64,000 bases of DNA from Flavobacterium crocinum (GCF_003122385.1 NZ_CP029255.1:2046001-2110000), one strand, 5' to 3'. Shown: positions 18,610 through 28,099, counted from the stretch's first letter. Made by a program: numbers and translations. Notes: a model not told the origin generated them from the sequence alone.

Positions 18610-18640
18610 TAAAATAAGCCGAAGGCTAAAGCATATAAAA

Positions 18641-19990
18641 ATGAATTTAAATCAAATACAAAACGTTTATTTTATTGGTATCGGAGGAATCGGAATGAGT
18701 GCCTTGGCTCGTTATTTCAAATTTATTGGAAAACAAGTTTCAGGTTACGATAAAACGCCTTCTATGCTGACTAATGAATTGATTGAAAGCGGTATTGATA
18801 TTCATTTTGAGGACGATATTAACTTAATTCCAAAAGAGTATTATGTGGAGAATACGTTGGTGATTTATACGCCTGCGGTTCCAAAAACACATTCTGAATG
18901 GAATTATTTTATTGAAAGACATTACGAGGTTAAAAAACGTGCAGAAGTTCTTGGAATTATTAGTAAAGATACTTTCTGTTTTGCCGTTGCAGGAACACAC
19001 GGAAAAACAACAACATCAAGTATTTTGGGGCATATTTTATTTCAAAGCGGTGCTGATGTAACTGCTTTTATTGGCGGAATTGTAGAAAATTACAATTCTA
19101 ATTTAATCGGAAGCGGGAAAACGGTAACAGTGGTAGAAGCAGATGAATTTGACAGATCGTTTCTGCATTTACGTCCAGATATTGCTTGTGTGACTTCTAT
19201 GGATGCAGATCATTTGGATATTTATGGAACTAGTGAGGCAATTCAGGAATCTTTCAGAGAATTTGCTTCAAAAGTAGAAGATAAAAATAATCTCTTCATA
19301 ACAAAAGAATTACCGCTTGACGGAATTCAATGTGCTATAAATGAAGATGCTGTATATAAGGCTTTTAACGTTCGTATAGAAGATGGGGCTTATGTTTTTG
19401 ATGTGCAGACGCCATCAGAAATCATGAAGGATTTACGTTTCGGACTGCCTGGTAAACACAATTTAATGAATGGATTGATGGCTATTGCAATGGCTAAGAC
19501 ATTCGGCACCCCGACCGATTCTATTGCAAAAGCCATTGCTTCATTCAACGGAATTAGAAGACGTTTTTCATATCAAATAAAGAGTGAAAATTTAGTATAT
19601 ATTGATGATTATGCGCATCATCCAACAGAAATAAATGCTGTTCATCAAGCAGTTAGGGAGCTTTATCCGGGCAAGAAAGTTTTAGCGATTTTCCAGCCTC
19701 ATTTATTCAGTAGAACTAAAGATTTTGTGGATGGATTTGCAGAAAGTTTGTCAAAGTTTGATGAAGTGTTTTTGATGGATATTTACCCTGCTAGAGAGCT
19801 TCCGATGGAAGGAGTAACTTCTGATTGGCTTTTGGGTAAAATGACCAATACGAACAAAAAAATTGTTGCAAAAGAAGATTTATTAGGTGAAATCAAAGCC
19901 AGTGATGCGCCAATAATTGTAACAATTGGAGCTGGTGATCTGGGAGAAATGGTTCCGTCAATTAAAAAGATTTTAAATGAAAATATTTAA
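18641..19990 (+). CDS. murC: UDP-N-acetylmuramate:L-alanine ligase MurC
   Basis: First amino-acid ligase of the precursor pathway. 449 residues, with GIGGIGMSALA near 13-23, ATP-binding GTHGKTTTS near 118 and DDYAHHPTEI near 321. Overlaps ftsQ by 14 bases, consistent with coupled translation in the dcw operon. Confidence 0.96.
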   Translation: MNLNQIQNVYFIGIGGIGMSALARYFKFIGKQVSGYDKTPSMLTNELIESGIDIHFEDDINLIPKEYYVENTLVIYTPAVPKTHSEWNYFIERHYEVKKRAEVLGIISKDTFCFAVAGTHGKTTTSSILGHILFQSGADVTAFIGGIVENYNSNLIGSGKTVTVVEADEFDRSFLHLRPDIACVTSMDADHLDIYGTSEAIQESFREFASKVEDKNNLFITKELPLDGIQCAINEDAVYKAFNVRIEDGAYVFDVQTPSEIMKDLRFGLPGKHNLMNGLMAIAMAKTFGTPTDSIAKAIASFNGIRRRFSYQIKSENLVYIDDYAHHPTEINAVHQAVRELYPGKKVLAIFQPHLFSRTKDFVDGFAESLSKFDEVFLMDIYPARELPMEGVTSDWLLGKMTNTNKKIVAKEDLLGEIKASDAPIIVTIGAGDLGEMVPSIKKILNENI

Positions 19991-20699
19991 TTGGGCAAAT
20001 ATTCGATTAGTACTAATTTTCGGACTGGTTTTGTTTCTGTATTCTTTCGCGCAACATCGAAACGGAGATCGAAAACTGAAAAAATCAATGGTTGTTTTTG
20101 TAGGAGAAAATACGCTTTTTTTGAAGCCGGAAACGGTTAATAAATTGTTGATAGAAAATAAAAGAGACGCTTCCAGTATTAGAAAAGATGAAGTAGATTT
20201 GAATAAGATAGAGAAAACCCTCGATACGCAAGAGATGATTGAGAAGTCAAACGTTTTTGTAAGTATTGATGGAGTTCTAAAAGCAGTAGTAAAACAGAAG
20301 ACGCCCATAGCAAGAGTTTATGACGGCGGCGCTTCTTTTTATATTGATTACGAGGGTAATAAAATGCCTTTGTCTGACAATTTCACTGCGAGAGTTCCTC
20401 TTGTTTCAGGGGCAATTAATGAAAAAAATAACGAAGATTTAGCGGCTTTACTTCGCACAATTTACGATGATGAGTTTTTGAAAAAAAACATCATTGCCAT
20501 CGAGATTATGCCGAATGGAAGCTTAAAATTGTTTAATCGTAACTATGATTACTTCATAGATTTCGGCAGAACGATGAATGTTGATAAGAAATTTAGAAAC
20601 TATAAAGCGTTTTTTCAAAAAGCAGTTTTAGATAGTTCGTTATACAAATACAAAAAAATTGACCTTAGGTTTACGGAACAAGTAGTTTGCACTAAATAA
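19977..20699 (+). CDS. ftsQ: Cell division protein FtsQ-like
   Basis: 240-residue bitopic protein: short cytoplasmic N-terminus, one membrane helix (about 8-24, VLIFGLVLFLYSFA) and a periplasmic region with a POTRA-like start and a beta-rich C-terminal part. FtsQ is weakly conserved in Bacteroidota; the call rests on topology and on the order murC-ftsQ-ftsA-ftsZ. It scaffolds FtsL and its partner in the divisome. Confidence 0.88.
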   Translation: MKIFNWANIRLVLIFGLVLFLYSFAQHRNGDRKLKKSMVVFVGENTLFLKPETVNKLLIENKRDASSIRKDEVDLNKIEKTLDTQEMIEKSNVFVSIDGVLKAVVKQKTPIARVYDGGASFYIDYEGNKMPLSDNFTARVPLVSGAINEKNNEDLAALLRTIYDDEFLKKNIIAIEIMPNGSLKLFNRNYDYFIDFGRTMNVDKKFRNYKAFFQKAVLDSSLYKYKKIDLRFTEQVVCTK

Positions 20700-20705
20700 T
20701 AGAAA

Positions 20706-22112
20706 ATGGAAAAAGATAATATTGCAGTAGGTCTAGATATTGGAACAACCAAAATCGTTGCCATGATTGGCAAGAAAAATGAGTATGGTAAGTTGGAGAT
20801 TTTGGGCATTGGTAAATCCAAAAGTTTGGGTGTTGCCAGAGGAGTAGTAAACAACATTACGCAGACGATTCAGTCTATTCAACAGGCCATAATCGAAGCG
20901 GAAAATAATTCGGGTTACAAAATTAAAGATGTGGTAGTGGGGATTGCCGGACAGCACATCAGAAGTATTCAGCATACGGATTACATCAGCAGAAACAATC
21001 CTGAAGAAGTAATCGGCGAAAATGATATTCAGCTTCTAATCGATCAGGTAAATAAACTGGCGATGTTACCGGGAGAAGAAATCATTCACGTTTTACCTCA
21101 GGAATTTAAAATCGACGGACAGTCTGAAATTAAAGAGCCGATCGGAATGTACGGCGGAAGATTAGAATCTAGTTTTCACGTTGTAGTGGGTCAAGCATCA
21201 TCAATCAGAAATGTTGGAAGATGTATTCAAAGTTCAGGAATTGAATTGTCTGGATTGACATTAGAACCATTAGCTTCGGCAGATGCTGTTTTAAGTCAGG
21301 AAGAAAAAGAAGCGGGTGTTGCATTAATCGATATTGGTGGTGGAACAACAGATTTGGCTATTTTCAAAGACGGTATCATTCGTCACACAGCTGTAATTCC
21401 TTTTGGAGGAAATGTGATTACAGATGATATCAAAGAAGGATGTTCGATTATTGAAAAACAAGCGGAGCTTCTAAAAATAAAGTTCGGATCTGCTTGGCCA
21501 GGAGAAAATAAAGACAATGAGATTGTTTCTATTCCAGGGCTGAGAGGAAGAGAGCCAAAAGAGATTTCACTAAAAAATCTTTCTAAAATTATCCACGCAA
21601 GAGTAGTGGAAATTGTAGAACAGGTTTTTGCAGAAATAAAAGCATACGGTCACGAAGATCCTCGCAAAAAGCTTATTGCCGGAATTGTTTTAACTGGTGG
21701 AGGTGCACAATTAAAGCACATCAAACAATTGGTTGAATACATTACGGGAATGGATACCAGAATTGGTTATCCTAATGAGCATTTAGCAGGAAACTCAGGA
21801 GAAGAAATTTCTAGTCCATTATTTGCAACAGCAGTCGGATTAGTTATGAATAGTATTGAAAATAGTTCTCAAAGTGCTGTTAGAATGGAGTTGGTTAATG
21901 AACAGCCAAAAGTTGTTTACAGAAATGCTCCGCCAGTACAGCGATACGAAGTGGAAGAAAACTACGTTGAGAAAGTAGAGACTATCGAAGAAACTAGAGA
22001 GGTTGTAAGCCAGAAGGCATCTAAAGATGAATCTACCGAAACCAAAATAAGACGATCATTTTTTGATCGATACGTCGACAAAATCAAAGAATTTTTAGAC
22101 AACGCAGAGTAA
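20706..22112 (+). CDS. ftsA: Cell division protein FtsA
   Basis: Actin-like ATPase that tethers FtsZ to the membrane. 468 residues; LDIGTTKIVAMIG (9-21) phosphate-1 loop, SHS2/1C region, DIGGGTTDLAIF near 208 and TGGGAQLKHI near 325. A long charged linker precedes a C-terminal amphipathic helix candidate (FFDRYVDKIKEFLDN), the membrane-targeting sequence. Six bases after ftsQ. Confidence 0.95.
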   Translation: MEKDNIAVGLDIGTTKIVAMIGKKNEYGKLEILGIGKSKSLGVARGVVNNITQTIQSIQQAIIEAENNSGYKIKDVVVGIAGQHIRSIQHTDYISRNNPEEVIGENDIQLLIDQVNKLAMLPGEEIIHVLPQEFKIDGQSEIKEPIGMYGGRLESSFHVVVGQASSIRNVGRCIQSSGIELSGLTLEPLASADAVLSQEEKEAGVALIDIGGGTTDLAIFKDGIIRHTAVIPFGGNVITDDIKEGCSIIEKQAELLKIKFGSAWPGENKDNEIVSIPGLRGREPKEISLKNLSKIIHARVVEIVEQVFAEIKAYGHEDPRKKLIAGIVLTGGGAQLKHIKQLVEYITGMDTRIGYPNEHLAGNSGEEISSPLFATAVGLVMNSIENSSQSAVRMELVNEQPKVVYRNAPPVQRYEVEENYVEKVETIEETREVVSQKASKDESTETKIRRSFFDRYVDKIKEFLDNAE

Positions 22113-22203
22113 TTAGAGTAAAACAAGAAGAAGGAAATTACTTTCTGGCCCCAAGTCAAGAAGTAAAAAATGTACTTAATAAGAATTTCAAAAAACCAAA
22201 AAG

Positions 22204-24219
22204 ATGATGAGCAACTCAGAATTTGGAAGTATTTCATTTGATTTACCAAAAAATCAATCAAATGTAATCAAAGTAATAGGTGTAGGTGGAGGCGGAAGTA
22301 ACGCAATTAACCACATGTTTAAGCAAGGTATTAAAGGCGTAGATTTTATCGTTTGTAATACCGATTCGCAAGCGCTTCAAAATAGTTCAGTACCAAATAA
22401 GATTCAGTTAGGACTTAATTTAACTGAAGGATTAGGTGCAGGAGCAAACCCGGACGTTGGACAGCAGTCGGCTATCGAAAGTATTTCTGATATCGAAAAA
22501 ATGTTGGATAAAAATACTAAGATGGTATTTATCACTGCTGGTATGGGTGGAGGAACTGGAACTGGTGCAGCTCCGGTAATTGCTCAGTTGGCAAAAGAAA
22601 GAGAAATATTAACAGTTGGTATCGTGACGATTCCGTTTCAGTTTGAAGGGAAAGTACGTCAGGAGCAGGCGATTATTGGAATTGAAAAATTGCGTAAGCA
22701 AGTCGATTCTTTAATTGTAATCAACAATAATAAATTAAGAGAAGTATACGGAAATCTTGGTTTCAAAGCAGGATTCTCTAAAGCGGACGAAGTTTTGGCA
22801 ACGGCCTCCAGAGGTATTGCTGAAGTAATTACGCACCACTATACTCAAAATATCGATTTACGTGACGCGAAAACTGTTTTGGCTAACAGTGGAACTGCAA
22901 TCATGGGATCTTCTGTGTCAGAAGGTGAAAACAGAGCAAAAGACGCCATCGTTTCTGCTTTAGATTCCCCATTGTTGAACGACAATAAAATTACAGGTGC
23001 CAAAAACGTATTGTTGCTTATCGTTTCTGGAACTAACGAGATTACTCTTGACGAAATCGGAGAAATCAACGATCATATTCAGGCCGAAGCAGGTTACAAT
23101 GCCAATATCATCATGGGAGTTGGTGAAGACGAATCTCTTGGTGAGGCTATCGCGGTAACTATTATTGCAACAGGTTTTGATGTGGAACAACAAAACGAAA
23201 TTGTAAATACAGAACCAAAGAAAATCATTCATACGTTAGAAGATGAGCAGAGAAGTGTTCATAATTTAACAAACAGACCGATTTCATCTTTCGACTTAAC
23301 AGTGGATACACCAACTGCAAAAGTAGAAGACAAAGTTGTTTTTGATTTAATAGACGACGATGAAACTTTTACTCCAACTCCTACAAATGCTGTTGCTCCA
23401 GCAATTAATCAGGAAGAGTTGGTAGTTATGTCTGAATTTATTAAAAATCTGGATGTAACTTTCGAAATTGTTTCGCCAATTACAGATATTGATTTTACAA
23501 TTTCTTCGCCAGAGAAACCAGCTGTTCAGCAATTTCAGCAGCAACAGCCAGTTCAACAGCAACCAATTAAGCAACAGCAACAAGTACAGCAGCAAAGAGT
23601 ATTTGAAAGAGAAGAACAAACCGCTTTTTCTTTTGATCTTCCTTTGTTCAAACAAGAGCCTGTAAAAAGAGAGCCGGTTGTTGAGGATAACAGAGTTTTG
23701 TTTGAATTAACAAATGAAACTCGCGAAATAAAAGTAAACGATCCAGTACAGTTTGTTCCTGTAACAGAAGTTTCGGAGAACGGAATCATTAAATATTCTC
23801 TTGAAGAATATATGGAAGTTGAAAACGATTTGATGGCTTCTAAACCAGTAGAAAAAAAGGTTGAAGATACAATTCCAGAAGAATTGAATATCACTTTAAA
23901 ACCAAGAACTGATTTTGCTAGTCAGCCTGATTTTTCAACAACTTCTGAAGTTTCTCCATTAGAATTGACAATTGAAGAAACACTTCGTTTAAGAGCTGAA
24001 GAAAGAAGAAAGAAACTAAAAGAGTTTAACTATAAATTCCATAACAATGTTTCTAGAATTGATGAGTTGGAAAAAGAGCCAGCTTATAAAAGATTAGGAA
24101 TTGATTTGTCAAATTCGCAATCAAATAATACGAATTCAAGAATCTCTGTTGGAACCGATAGCAATAATGATTTACAATTGCGTTCAAACAATTCATTTTT
24201 GCACGATAATGTAGATTAA
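22204..24219 (+). CDS. ftsZ: Cell division protein FtsZ with very long C-terminal linker
   Basis: Tubulin-like GTPase that forms the division ring. The GTPase core (about 20-330) is standard, with the tubulin signature GGGTGTG at 115-121. At 671 residues it is much longer than the usual 380-400: after the core comes about 290 residues of acidic, low-complexity linker, including a glutamine-rich stretch near 441-465 (repeats of [14 protein letters not shown]). A candidate conserved tail motif ([13 protein letters not shown], near 631-643) is followed by about 30 more residues rich in Ser/Asn. The long linker is known from Bacteroidota. Two ATGs in tandem start it; either may be used. Confidence 0.96.
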   Translation: MMSNSEFGSISFDLPKNQSNVIKVIGVGGGGSNAINHMFKQGIKGVDFIVCNTDSQALQNSSVPNKIQLGLNLTEGLGAGANPDVGQQSAIESISDIEKMLDKNTKMVFITAGMGGGTGTGAAPVIAQLAKEREILTVGIVTIPFQFEGKVRQEQAIIGIEKLRKQVDSLIVINNNKLREVYGNLGFKAGFSKADEVLATASRGIAEVITHHYTQNIDLRDAKTVLANSGTAIMGSSVSEGENRAKDAIVSALDSPLLNDNKITGAKNVLLLIVSGTNEITLDEIGEINDHIQAEAGYNANIIMGVGEDESLGEAIAVTIIATGFDVEQQNEIVNTEPKKIIHTLEDEQRSVHNLTNRPISSFDLTVDTPTAKVEDKVVFDLIDDDETFTPTPTNAVAPAINQEELVVMSEFIKNLDVTFEIVSPITDIDFTISSPEKPAVQQFQQQQPVQQQPIKQQQQVQQQRVFEREEQTAFSFDLPLFKQEPVKREPVVEDNRVLFELTNETREIKVNDPVQFVPVTEVSENGIIKYSLEEYMEVENDLMASKPVEKKVEDTIPEELNITLKPRTDFASQPDFSTTSEVSPLELTIEETLRLRAEERRKKLKEFNYKFHNNVSRIDELEKEPAYKRLGIDLSNSQSNNTNSRISVGTDSNNDLQLRSNNSFLHDNVD

Positions 24220-24243
24220 TTTTTAGCATCATAATACTAGATG

Positions 24244-24284
24244 ACCCGAAAATTGGATTTAATTTTCGGGTTATTTTTTTTATC
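24244..24284 (+). terminator. Terminator of the dcw operon
   Basis: Arms ACCCGAAAATT (24244-24254) and AATTTTCGGGT (24261-24271), followed by an eight-base T run. It lies 24 bases after the ftsZ stop. Confidence 0.85.
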
Positions 24285-24424
24285 TTCGCACAGAATTTAA
24301 AAATTTGACTTCCTAAATAGGTTTTTAAAGTTAATCTTATTGTCAGTTCGAGTGGAGTTGAGAACAAATTCCAAATTAATATATCAATTAATAAGCATTG
24401 GCTTATTTAAAATAAAACATAAAC

Positions 24425-24874
24425 ATGAGTTTACAAACACAAATCATGGACGAAATTAAAACGGCCATGAAAGCAAAAGATACAGTAGCGTTAGAAGCTT
24501 TAAGAGCAGTAAAATCTGAATTGTTATTGGCTTCAACATCTTCTGGATCTAAAGAAGAATTATCAGAAGACGAAGAAATTAAATTATTGCAGAGATTGGT
24601 TAAAACTCGTAAAGAAAGCGCAAGAATCTTTACAGAGCAAAATCGTCCTGACTTAGCTGAACCAGAATTGGCTCAGGTTGCTGTAATCGAGAAGTTTTTA
24701 CCAGCTCAATTAAGCGAAGAAGAAGTAGAAGCTGTAATAGCAAAAATTATTGCTGAAACAGGAGCTTCTGGAATTGCTTCAATGGGTAAAGTTATGGGAT
24801 TAGCATCTGCTCAATTAGGTGGAACAGCTGAAGGAAAAACTATTTCTACAATTGTAAAAAAATTACTTTCGTAA
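24425..24874 (+). CDS. GatB/YqeY domain protein
   Basis: 149-residue YqeY-family protein, all helical, with the typical N-terminus MSLQTQIMDEIKTAMKAKD and the C-terminal block MGKVMGLASAQLGG. The domain is shared with the tRNA-binding tail of GatB amidotransferase; the free-standing protein has no settled function. A hairpin (AATAAGC / GCTTATT, 24390-24407) lies just upstream. Confidence 0.9.
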   Translation: MSLQTQIMDEIKTAMKAKDTVALEALRAVKSELLLASTSSGSKEELSEDEEIKLLQRLVKTRKESARIFTEQNRPDLAEPELAQVAVIEKFLPAQLSEEEVEAVIAKIIAETGASGIASMGKVMGLASAQLGGTAEGKTISTIVKKLLS

Positions 24875-24928
24875 TTTTTAAATTCCAATAAAGAAAATCC
24901 AAATCCCAAATTGGAAAACTCAATATGT

Positions 24929-24968
24929 AAATTCCAAATTCCAAGTTTAGCATTGGAATTTGGAATTT
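24929..24968. repeat. Perfect 16-bp inverted repeat (AAATTCCAAATTCCAA family)
   Basis: Arms at 24929-24944 and 24953-24968 identical to those after gldC. It lies between yqeY and the tRNA and may terminate yqeY. Fragments of the motif also occur at 24881-24916. Confidence 0.75.
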
Positions 24969-24993
24969 AAAAAATTGAAATTTAAATATTTTT

Positions 24994-25067
24994 GACCTCG
25001 TAGTTCAACTGGATAGAATATCAGATTTCGGCTCTGAGGGTTGGGGGTTCGAACCCCTCCGGGGTCA
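24994..25067 (+). tRNA. tRNA-Arg, anticodon TCG
   Basis: 74 nt that fold as a full cloverleaf: acceptor GACCTCG/CGGGGTC, anticodon stem TCAGA/TCTGA around loop TTTCGGC (anticodon TCG, reading CGA), T arm GGGGG-TTCGAAC-CCCTC, discriminator A. CCA is not encoded. Followed by a strong terminator. Confidence 0.95.
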
Positions 25068-25080
25068 CTATGAAAAAATG

Positions 25081-25113
25081 AAAGCCTGAGAATATATGTT
25101 CTCAGGCTTTTTT
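25081..25113 (+). terminator. Terminator of tRNA-Arg
   Basis: AAAGCCTGAGAA / TTCTCAGGCTTT hairpin with a T run, 13 bases after the tRNA. It closely resembles the hairpin after the toxin gene at 27781. Confidence 0.85.
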
Positions 25114-25141
25114 ATGGTTAAAAAATTTTAAATATTTTCGT

Positions 25142-25693
25142 CTAGTTATTAATTTGACTATTTCTTAAAGTATAAGTTACCAGATTTTTTATACCCTCAT
25201 GAGTATTATTATATTTTTTATTCTCCAATTCAAAGTTCATTTTTTTTAATATTGATACAGAATTAATGTTGTCAGAAGACGGAAAAGCAGTTATTATTTT
25301 TGCTTTTATTTTTTCAAACGCATATTCTATTATTTTTTTGATTACTTCCGTCATTATTCCTTTACCTTGAAATTCACTCAACATTTCATATCCTATTTCT
25401 ACAATTTCATTTTCGATATCAAAATTCCATAAACAAATTGAACCAATTAGATTGTTGTTTCCTTTTTCAGTTATAACCCAATAAATGCATTCATTTCTCG
25501 CAATTAAATTTTGCATTTTAATGATGTATTCTTCTGCTTTTTTTAAGTTTGATGAATTCTCTCTTCCAACAAAAGCATTTACAATTGCATCAGAATGTAA
25601 TTTATGAATTAAAACAACATCAGTTTTTTCAATATTTCTTAATATTAATCTTTCGGTAATTAGTTTAGGGAAGTCTTTAAAATTCAATTCCAT
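25142..25693 (-). CDS. GNAT family N-acetyltransferase (RimJ/RimL-like)
   Basis: 183-residue acetyl-CoA-dependent acyltransferase. It opens with TERLILRNIEKTD, the strand pattern of the RimJ/RimL group, and has the acetyl-CoA loop in LSEFQGKGIMTEVIKKI near 106-122. Substrate unknown; members of the group acetylate protein N-termini, amino acids or small amines. It lies just downstream of tRNA-Arg and converges with it. Confidence 0.87.
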   Translation of the reverse strand: MELNFKDFPKLITERLILRNIEKTDVVLIHKLHSDAIVNAFVGRENSSNLKKAEEYIIKMQNLIARNECIYWVITEKGNNNLIGSICLWNFDIENEIVEIGYEMLSEFQGKGIMTEVIKKIIEYAFEKIKAKIITAFPSSDNINSVSILKKMNFELENKKYNNTHEGIKNLVTYTLRNSQINN

Positions 25694-25778
25694 TCTGTAC
25701 TTTTTTTGATTAATTTTTTATTTGGAATTTTGGCTTTTGCTTGTCGCTAACTAGTGAATACTACTGCAGTCAAAACCA

Positions 25779-25816
25779 TAAAAAAAATCCCGAGAATCTA
25801 AACTCTCGGGCTTTTC
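25779..25816 (-). terminator. Terminator of the PQQ-propeller gene
   Basis: On the minus strand, GCCCGAGAGTT / ATTCTCGGGAT stem followed by a run of T, directly after the stop of the gene at 25821. Confidence 0.8.
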
Positions 25817-25820
25817 TATT

Positions 25821-27029
25821 TTATCGAATAATCTTCAAATAAGAAGTATAAACATTATCACCAAGAGTAGTTCGCATATAATATACGTTTTCATCTTTTT
25901 CGGTTAAATCGAACTGAATTAAACCAGCGTCACAATAATAATAAAGCAAATTATCATCGGCAGGAAATTCAATGTTCGAAACTGGCAGTGTTGTCAATTT
26001 TGTTTCGAATACGGTCTCTCCGTTGAAGTCTAATTGGAACAGTTTTTTCTTTTTGGTATAGCCCCAAATATTATTCACTTCTTCGGTAATGTATTCGATG
26101 TTGTCGTCTTTAAAATCTACTTTCCATAGCTGTGTTCCTGCTTTTGAATCAATGGCATAAACAGAACTAACTTGTGAACCCTGCGCGCCAATAAAGATTT
26201 TTTTGTCTTTATATAAGATGCGTTCTTTCACGTTATTTTGATTTTCATCAAACTTAAACTGCCATAAAACATCTAGTTTTTCAGGACTTAAAGCATAAAG
26301 AGTGTTTTTTTCGCTTGCGATAAATATATTTTCGCCATCCGTTATTGGTTTTCCGGTTATATTTTCTTCAAAAGTTTTTTGGCTTAGCACTTTCCCTGTT
26401 TTTGCATCAAAACTATAAAGATTGGTTGCGCTTGGAAGGAAAATTTTTCCGTTGAAAAAAAGAGGTTCAATATCATTTTGTGCCGAATCTAATTTGTAGT
26501 TCCATACCAAACTGCCATCTTTTATATCAAGAGCATAAAGGTTGCTGCCTTGATTTTGATTTTGAGCTGTTATAAATAATTTTCCATCGTTTATGATTGG
26601 TGTTTGGTCTTTAAGAACAATCTGATCTGTAATATTACCTAATCTTGATTTCCAGAAAATATCACCGCTTTGATTGTCTATCGCGAAAATTTCACCATTA
26701 ATGAATGGAACATATAAAACGCCATTTAGCATCGTGATTTTATTAGCACACATTTCAGTGTAAGCATCCGTAGCTTTTACAGTCCAATTAATAGATTCGG
26801 ATACTAAGTCAAATGAAAAAAGAGAACCATCGTAATCATAAATCAGAATTGAGGTATCGTCTAATGGGATTTTTTTTATCGGACGTATGGCTTTATTGGT
26901 AACCATTTCTGCGGGAGATAAACTAGTATTAGAAGTATTGGTTTTACCCGTTTTTGTGGTTGCCGGTACCTGCCCAAACATATTTATAACGGTAAATACA
27001 AATAAAAGAGTTATTAGATTTTTTTTCAT
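25821..27029 (-). CDS. Secreted PQQ-like beta-propeller repeat protein
   Basis: 402 residues with a cleavable signal peptide (MKKNLITLLFVFTVINMFG). The rest is a row of WD-like/PQQ repeats with recurring blocks such as LYALDIKDGSLVWNYKL, LYSFDAKTGKVLSQ, VYAIDSKAGTQLWKVDF, the tryptophan-docking pattern of the beta-propeller used in PQQ enzymes and BamB. No dehydrogenase metal- or cofactor-binding residues are evident, so a binding or scaffold role in the periplasm or cell surface is more likely. Monocistronic, with its own promoter and terminator. Confidence 0.85.
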   Translation of the reverse strand: MKKNLITLLFVFTVINMFGQVPATTKTGKTNTSNTSLSPAEMVTNKAIRPIKKIPLDDTSILIYDYDGSLFSFDLVSESINWTVKATDAYTEMCANKITMLNGVLYVPFINGEIFAIDNQSGDIFWKSRLGNITDQIVLKDQTPIINDGKLFITAQNQNQGSNLYALDIKDGSLVWNYKLDSAQNDIEPLFFNGKIFLPSATNLYSFDAKTGKVLSQKTFEENITGKPITDGENIFIASEKNTLYALSPEKLDVLWQFKFDENQNNVKERILYKDKKIFIGAQGSQVSSVYAIDSKAGTQLWKVDFKDDNIEYITEEVNNIWGYTKKKKLFQLDFNGETVFETKLTTLPVSNIEFPADDNLLYYYCDAGLIQFDLTEKDENVYYMRTTLGDNVYTSYLKIIR

Positions 27030-27091
27030 TTTTAAGATTTGGGTTTATTTTTTTGCTTTGTTGATTTCAACAATTGAGCCAAAGGCTAGTC

Positions 27092-27099
27092 CAAATATA
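27092..27099 (-). promoter_or_regulatory. Predicted -7 element (TATATTTG) of the PQQ-propeller gene
   Basis: TATATTTG on the minus strand, about 63 bases upstream of the start codon. Confidence 0.5.
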
Positions 27100-27201
27100 A
27101 TGAAAAAATATATTAGGGTTTTGAAGTGATAACTTCAACAAATTGTGAAATTGAACTTCTAAAAAAATACTCGGAAAGAAAAAGACTAAAAGTTGATGCG
27201 A

Positions 27202-27241
27202 ATTATTTTAATTGGTGTAAATTTACACCAATTAAAATAAT
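27202..27241. promoter_or_regulatory. Perfect 40-bp palindrome: operator of the parDE pair
   Basis: Left half (27202-27221, ending TTGGTGTAAA) and right half (27222-27241, beginning TTTACACCAA) are exact reverse complements over 20 bp each. It ends six bases before the antitoxin ATG. Type II antitoxins of the ribbon-helix-helix class repress their own operon by binding such palindromes, so this is the likely autoregulatory site. The perfect symmetry and location are observed; binding is inferred. Confidence 0.75.
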
Positions 27242-27247
27242 GTTGTT

Positions 27248-27493
27248 ATGGCACGACAAAGTATTTCATTAGCCACCCAGAATGATGAATGGCTGAAAGA
27301 ACAAGTAAAGAACGAGGAATTTTCAAGTAAAAGTGAGGCTATCAATTATCTTATTAAGCAAGCTCGCTCACAAGAGCAATATTATGAGTTTGTTCGCAAT
27401 AAAATAGAACGAGGAGAAAAAAGTGGCTTTGCAAAAAAACAGACTAGAGAAGAAATGTTAGCAGAATTCAAGAGAGATCTTGGAAATGTATAG
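27248..27493 (+). CDS. parD: ParD-like antitoxin (ribbon-helix-helix)
   Basis: 81 residues. The N-terminus RQSISLATQNDEWLKEQV forms the strand and first helix of a CopG/ParD DNA-binding fold, with SKSEAINYLIKQA as second helix; the C-terminal charged part (RGEKSGFAKKQTREEMLAEFKRD) is the toxin-wrapping region. It neutralises the following toxin and represses the operon. Overlaps the toxin gene by 14 bases. Confidence 0.88.
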   Translation: MARQSISLATQNDEWLKEQVKNEEFSSKSEAINYLIKQARSQEQYYEFVRNKIERGEKSGFAKKQTREEMLAEFKRDLGNV

Positions 27494-27776
27494 TTATTTT
27501 TTAAGCAATGAAGCCAAAGAAGATTTAAAAAGAATTTATTATTACGGAATTGGCAGATTTGGTTTGGCTCGAGCAGATAAATACTTTGATATGATTCATG
27601 ATTGTTTTGAAAAGATAGAAGAAAATCCATTTTTATTTCCTTCAGCAGAATTTATAAAATTTGGATATCGTTACTGTGTTTGTGGTGTTGATACAATCTA
27701 TTACCGTATAGCGAATGATAATAAAATTGAAATAATTTCAATAATTGGCAGACAAAATTTTAATGCAATTTTTTAA
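27480..27776 (+). CDS. parE: ParE-like toxin (RelE/ParE superfamily)
   Basis: 98-residue toxin with LSNEAKEDLKRIYYYGIGRFG at the N-terminus, and RYCVCGVDTIYYRIANDNKIEIISIIGRQN at the end, the usual ParE pattern (dimer of strands ending in a GRQ-type tail). ParE toxins poison DNA gyrase; RelE relatives cut mRNA, and this one lacks the usual RelE catalytic set as far as can be seen. Cotranscribed and translationally coupled with the antitoxin. Confidence 0.87.
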   Translation: MEMYSYFLSNEAKEDLKRIYYYGIGRFGLARADKYFDMIHDCFEKIEENPFLFPSAEFIKFGYRYCVCGVDTIYYRIANDNKIEIISIIGRQNFNAIF

Positions 27777-27780
27777 AAGA

Positions 27781-27816
27781 AAAGCCTGAGAATTAAGATT
27801 TTCAGGCTTTTTTTGT
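27781..27816 (+). terminator. Terminator of the parDE pair
   Basis: AAAGCCTGA / TCAGGCTTT stem followed by seven T, five bases after the toxin stop. Similar to the terminator after tRNA-Arg. Confidence 0.8.
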
Positions 27817-27890
27817 ATAACTCTCTGATTTAACAAGAATAGAGTACTTTTTAAGTGATTCTAATCTTACTAAATATTCAGAAATAAGTT

Positions 27891-28088
27891 TTACTTCTCA
27901 GATCGTTTTTTCCTAAAATCCTTTATTATAACATAAACTGAAAACAGGAAAGTAATGGCATAAACAGCTGCCAATACGGGTTTTTCAAACTGCATCGTTT
28001 TAAAATCAAATTGTTTGTATAATGCAATACCTACAATGATTGCCACAATTCTTAATACGAATACCGGAGCATTATTTTTATTTTGCAT
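27891..28088 (-). CDS. Small two-helix membrane protein
   Basis: 65 residues with two hydrophobic segments (about 8-23 and 37-55) and a basic tail FRKKRSEK. Not recognised. It starts 11 bases after the stop of the neighbouring 84-residue membrane protein, so the two probably form an operon. Confidence 0.6.
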   Translation of the reverse strand: MQNKNNAPVFVLRIVAIIVGIALYKQFDFKTMQFEKPVLAAVYAITFLFSVYVIIKDFRKKRSEK

Positions 28089-28099
28089 TTGGAAGAGGA

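Noticed and set aside
27202..27241. Terminator reading of the palindrome before parD
   Set aside because: It has no T run after the stem and precedes a start codon, so an operator is more likely than a terminator.
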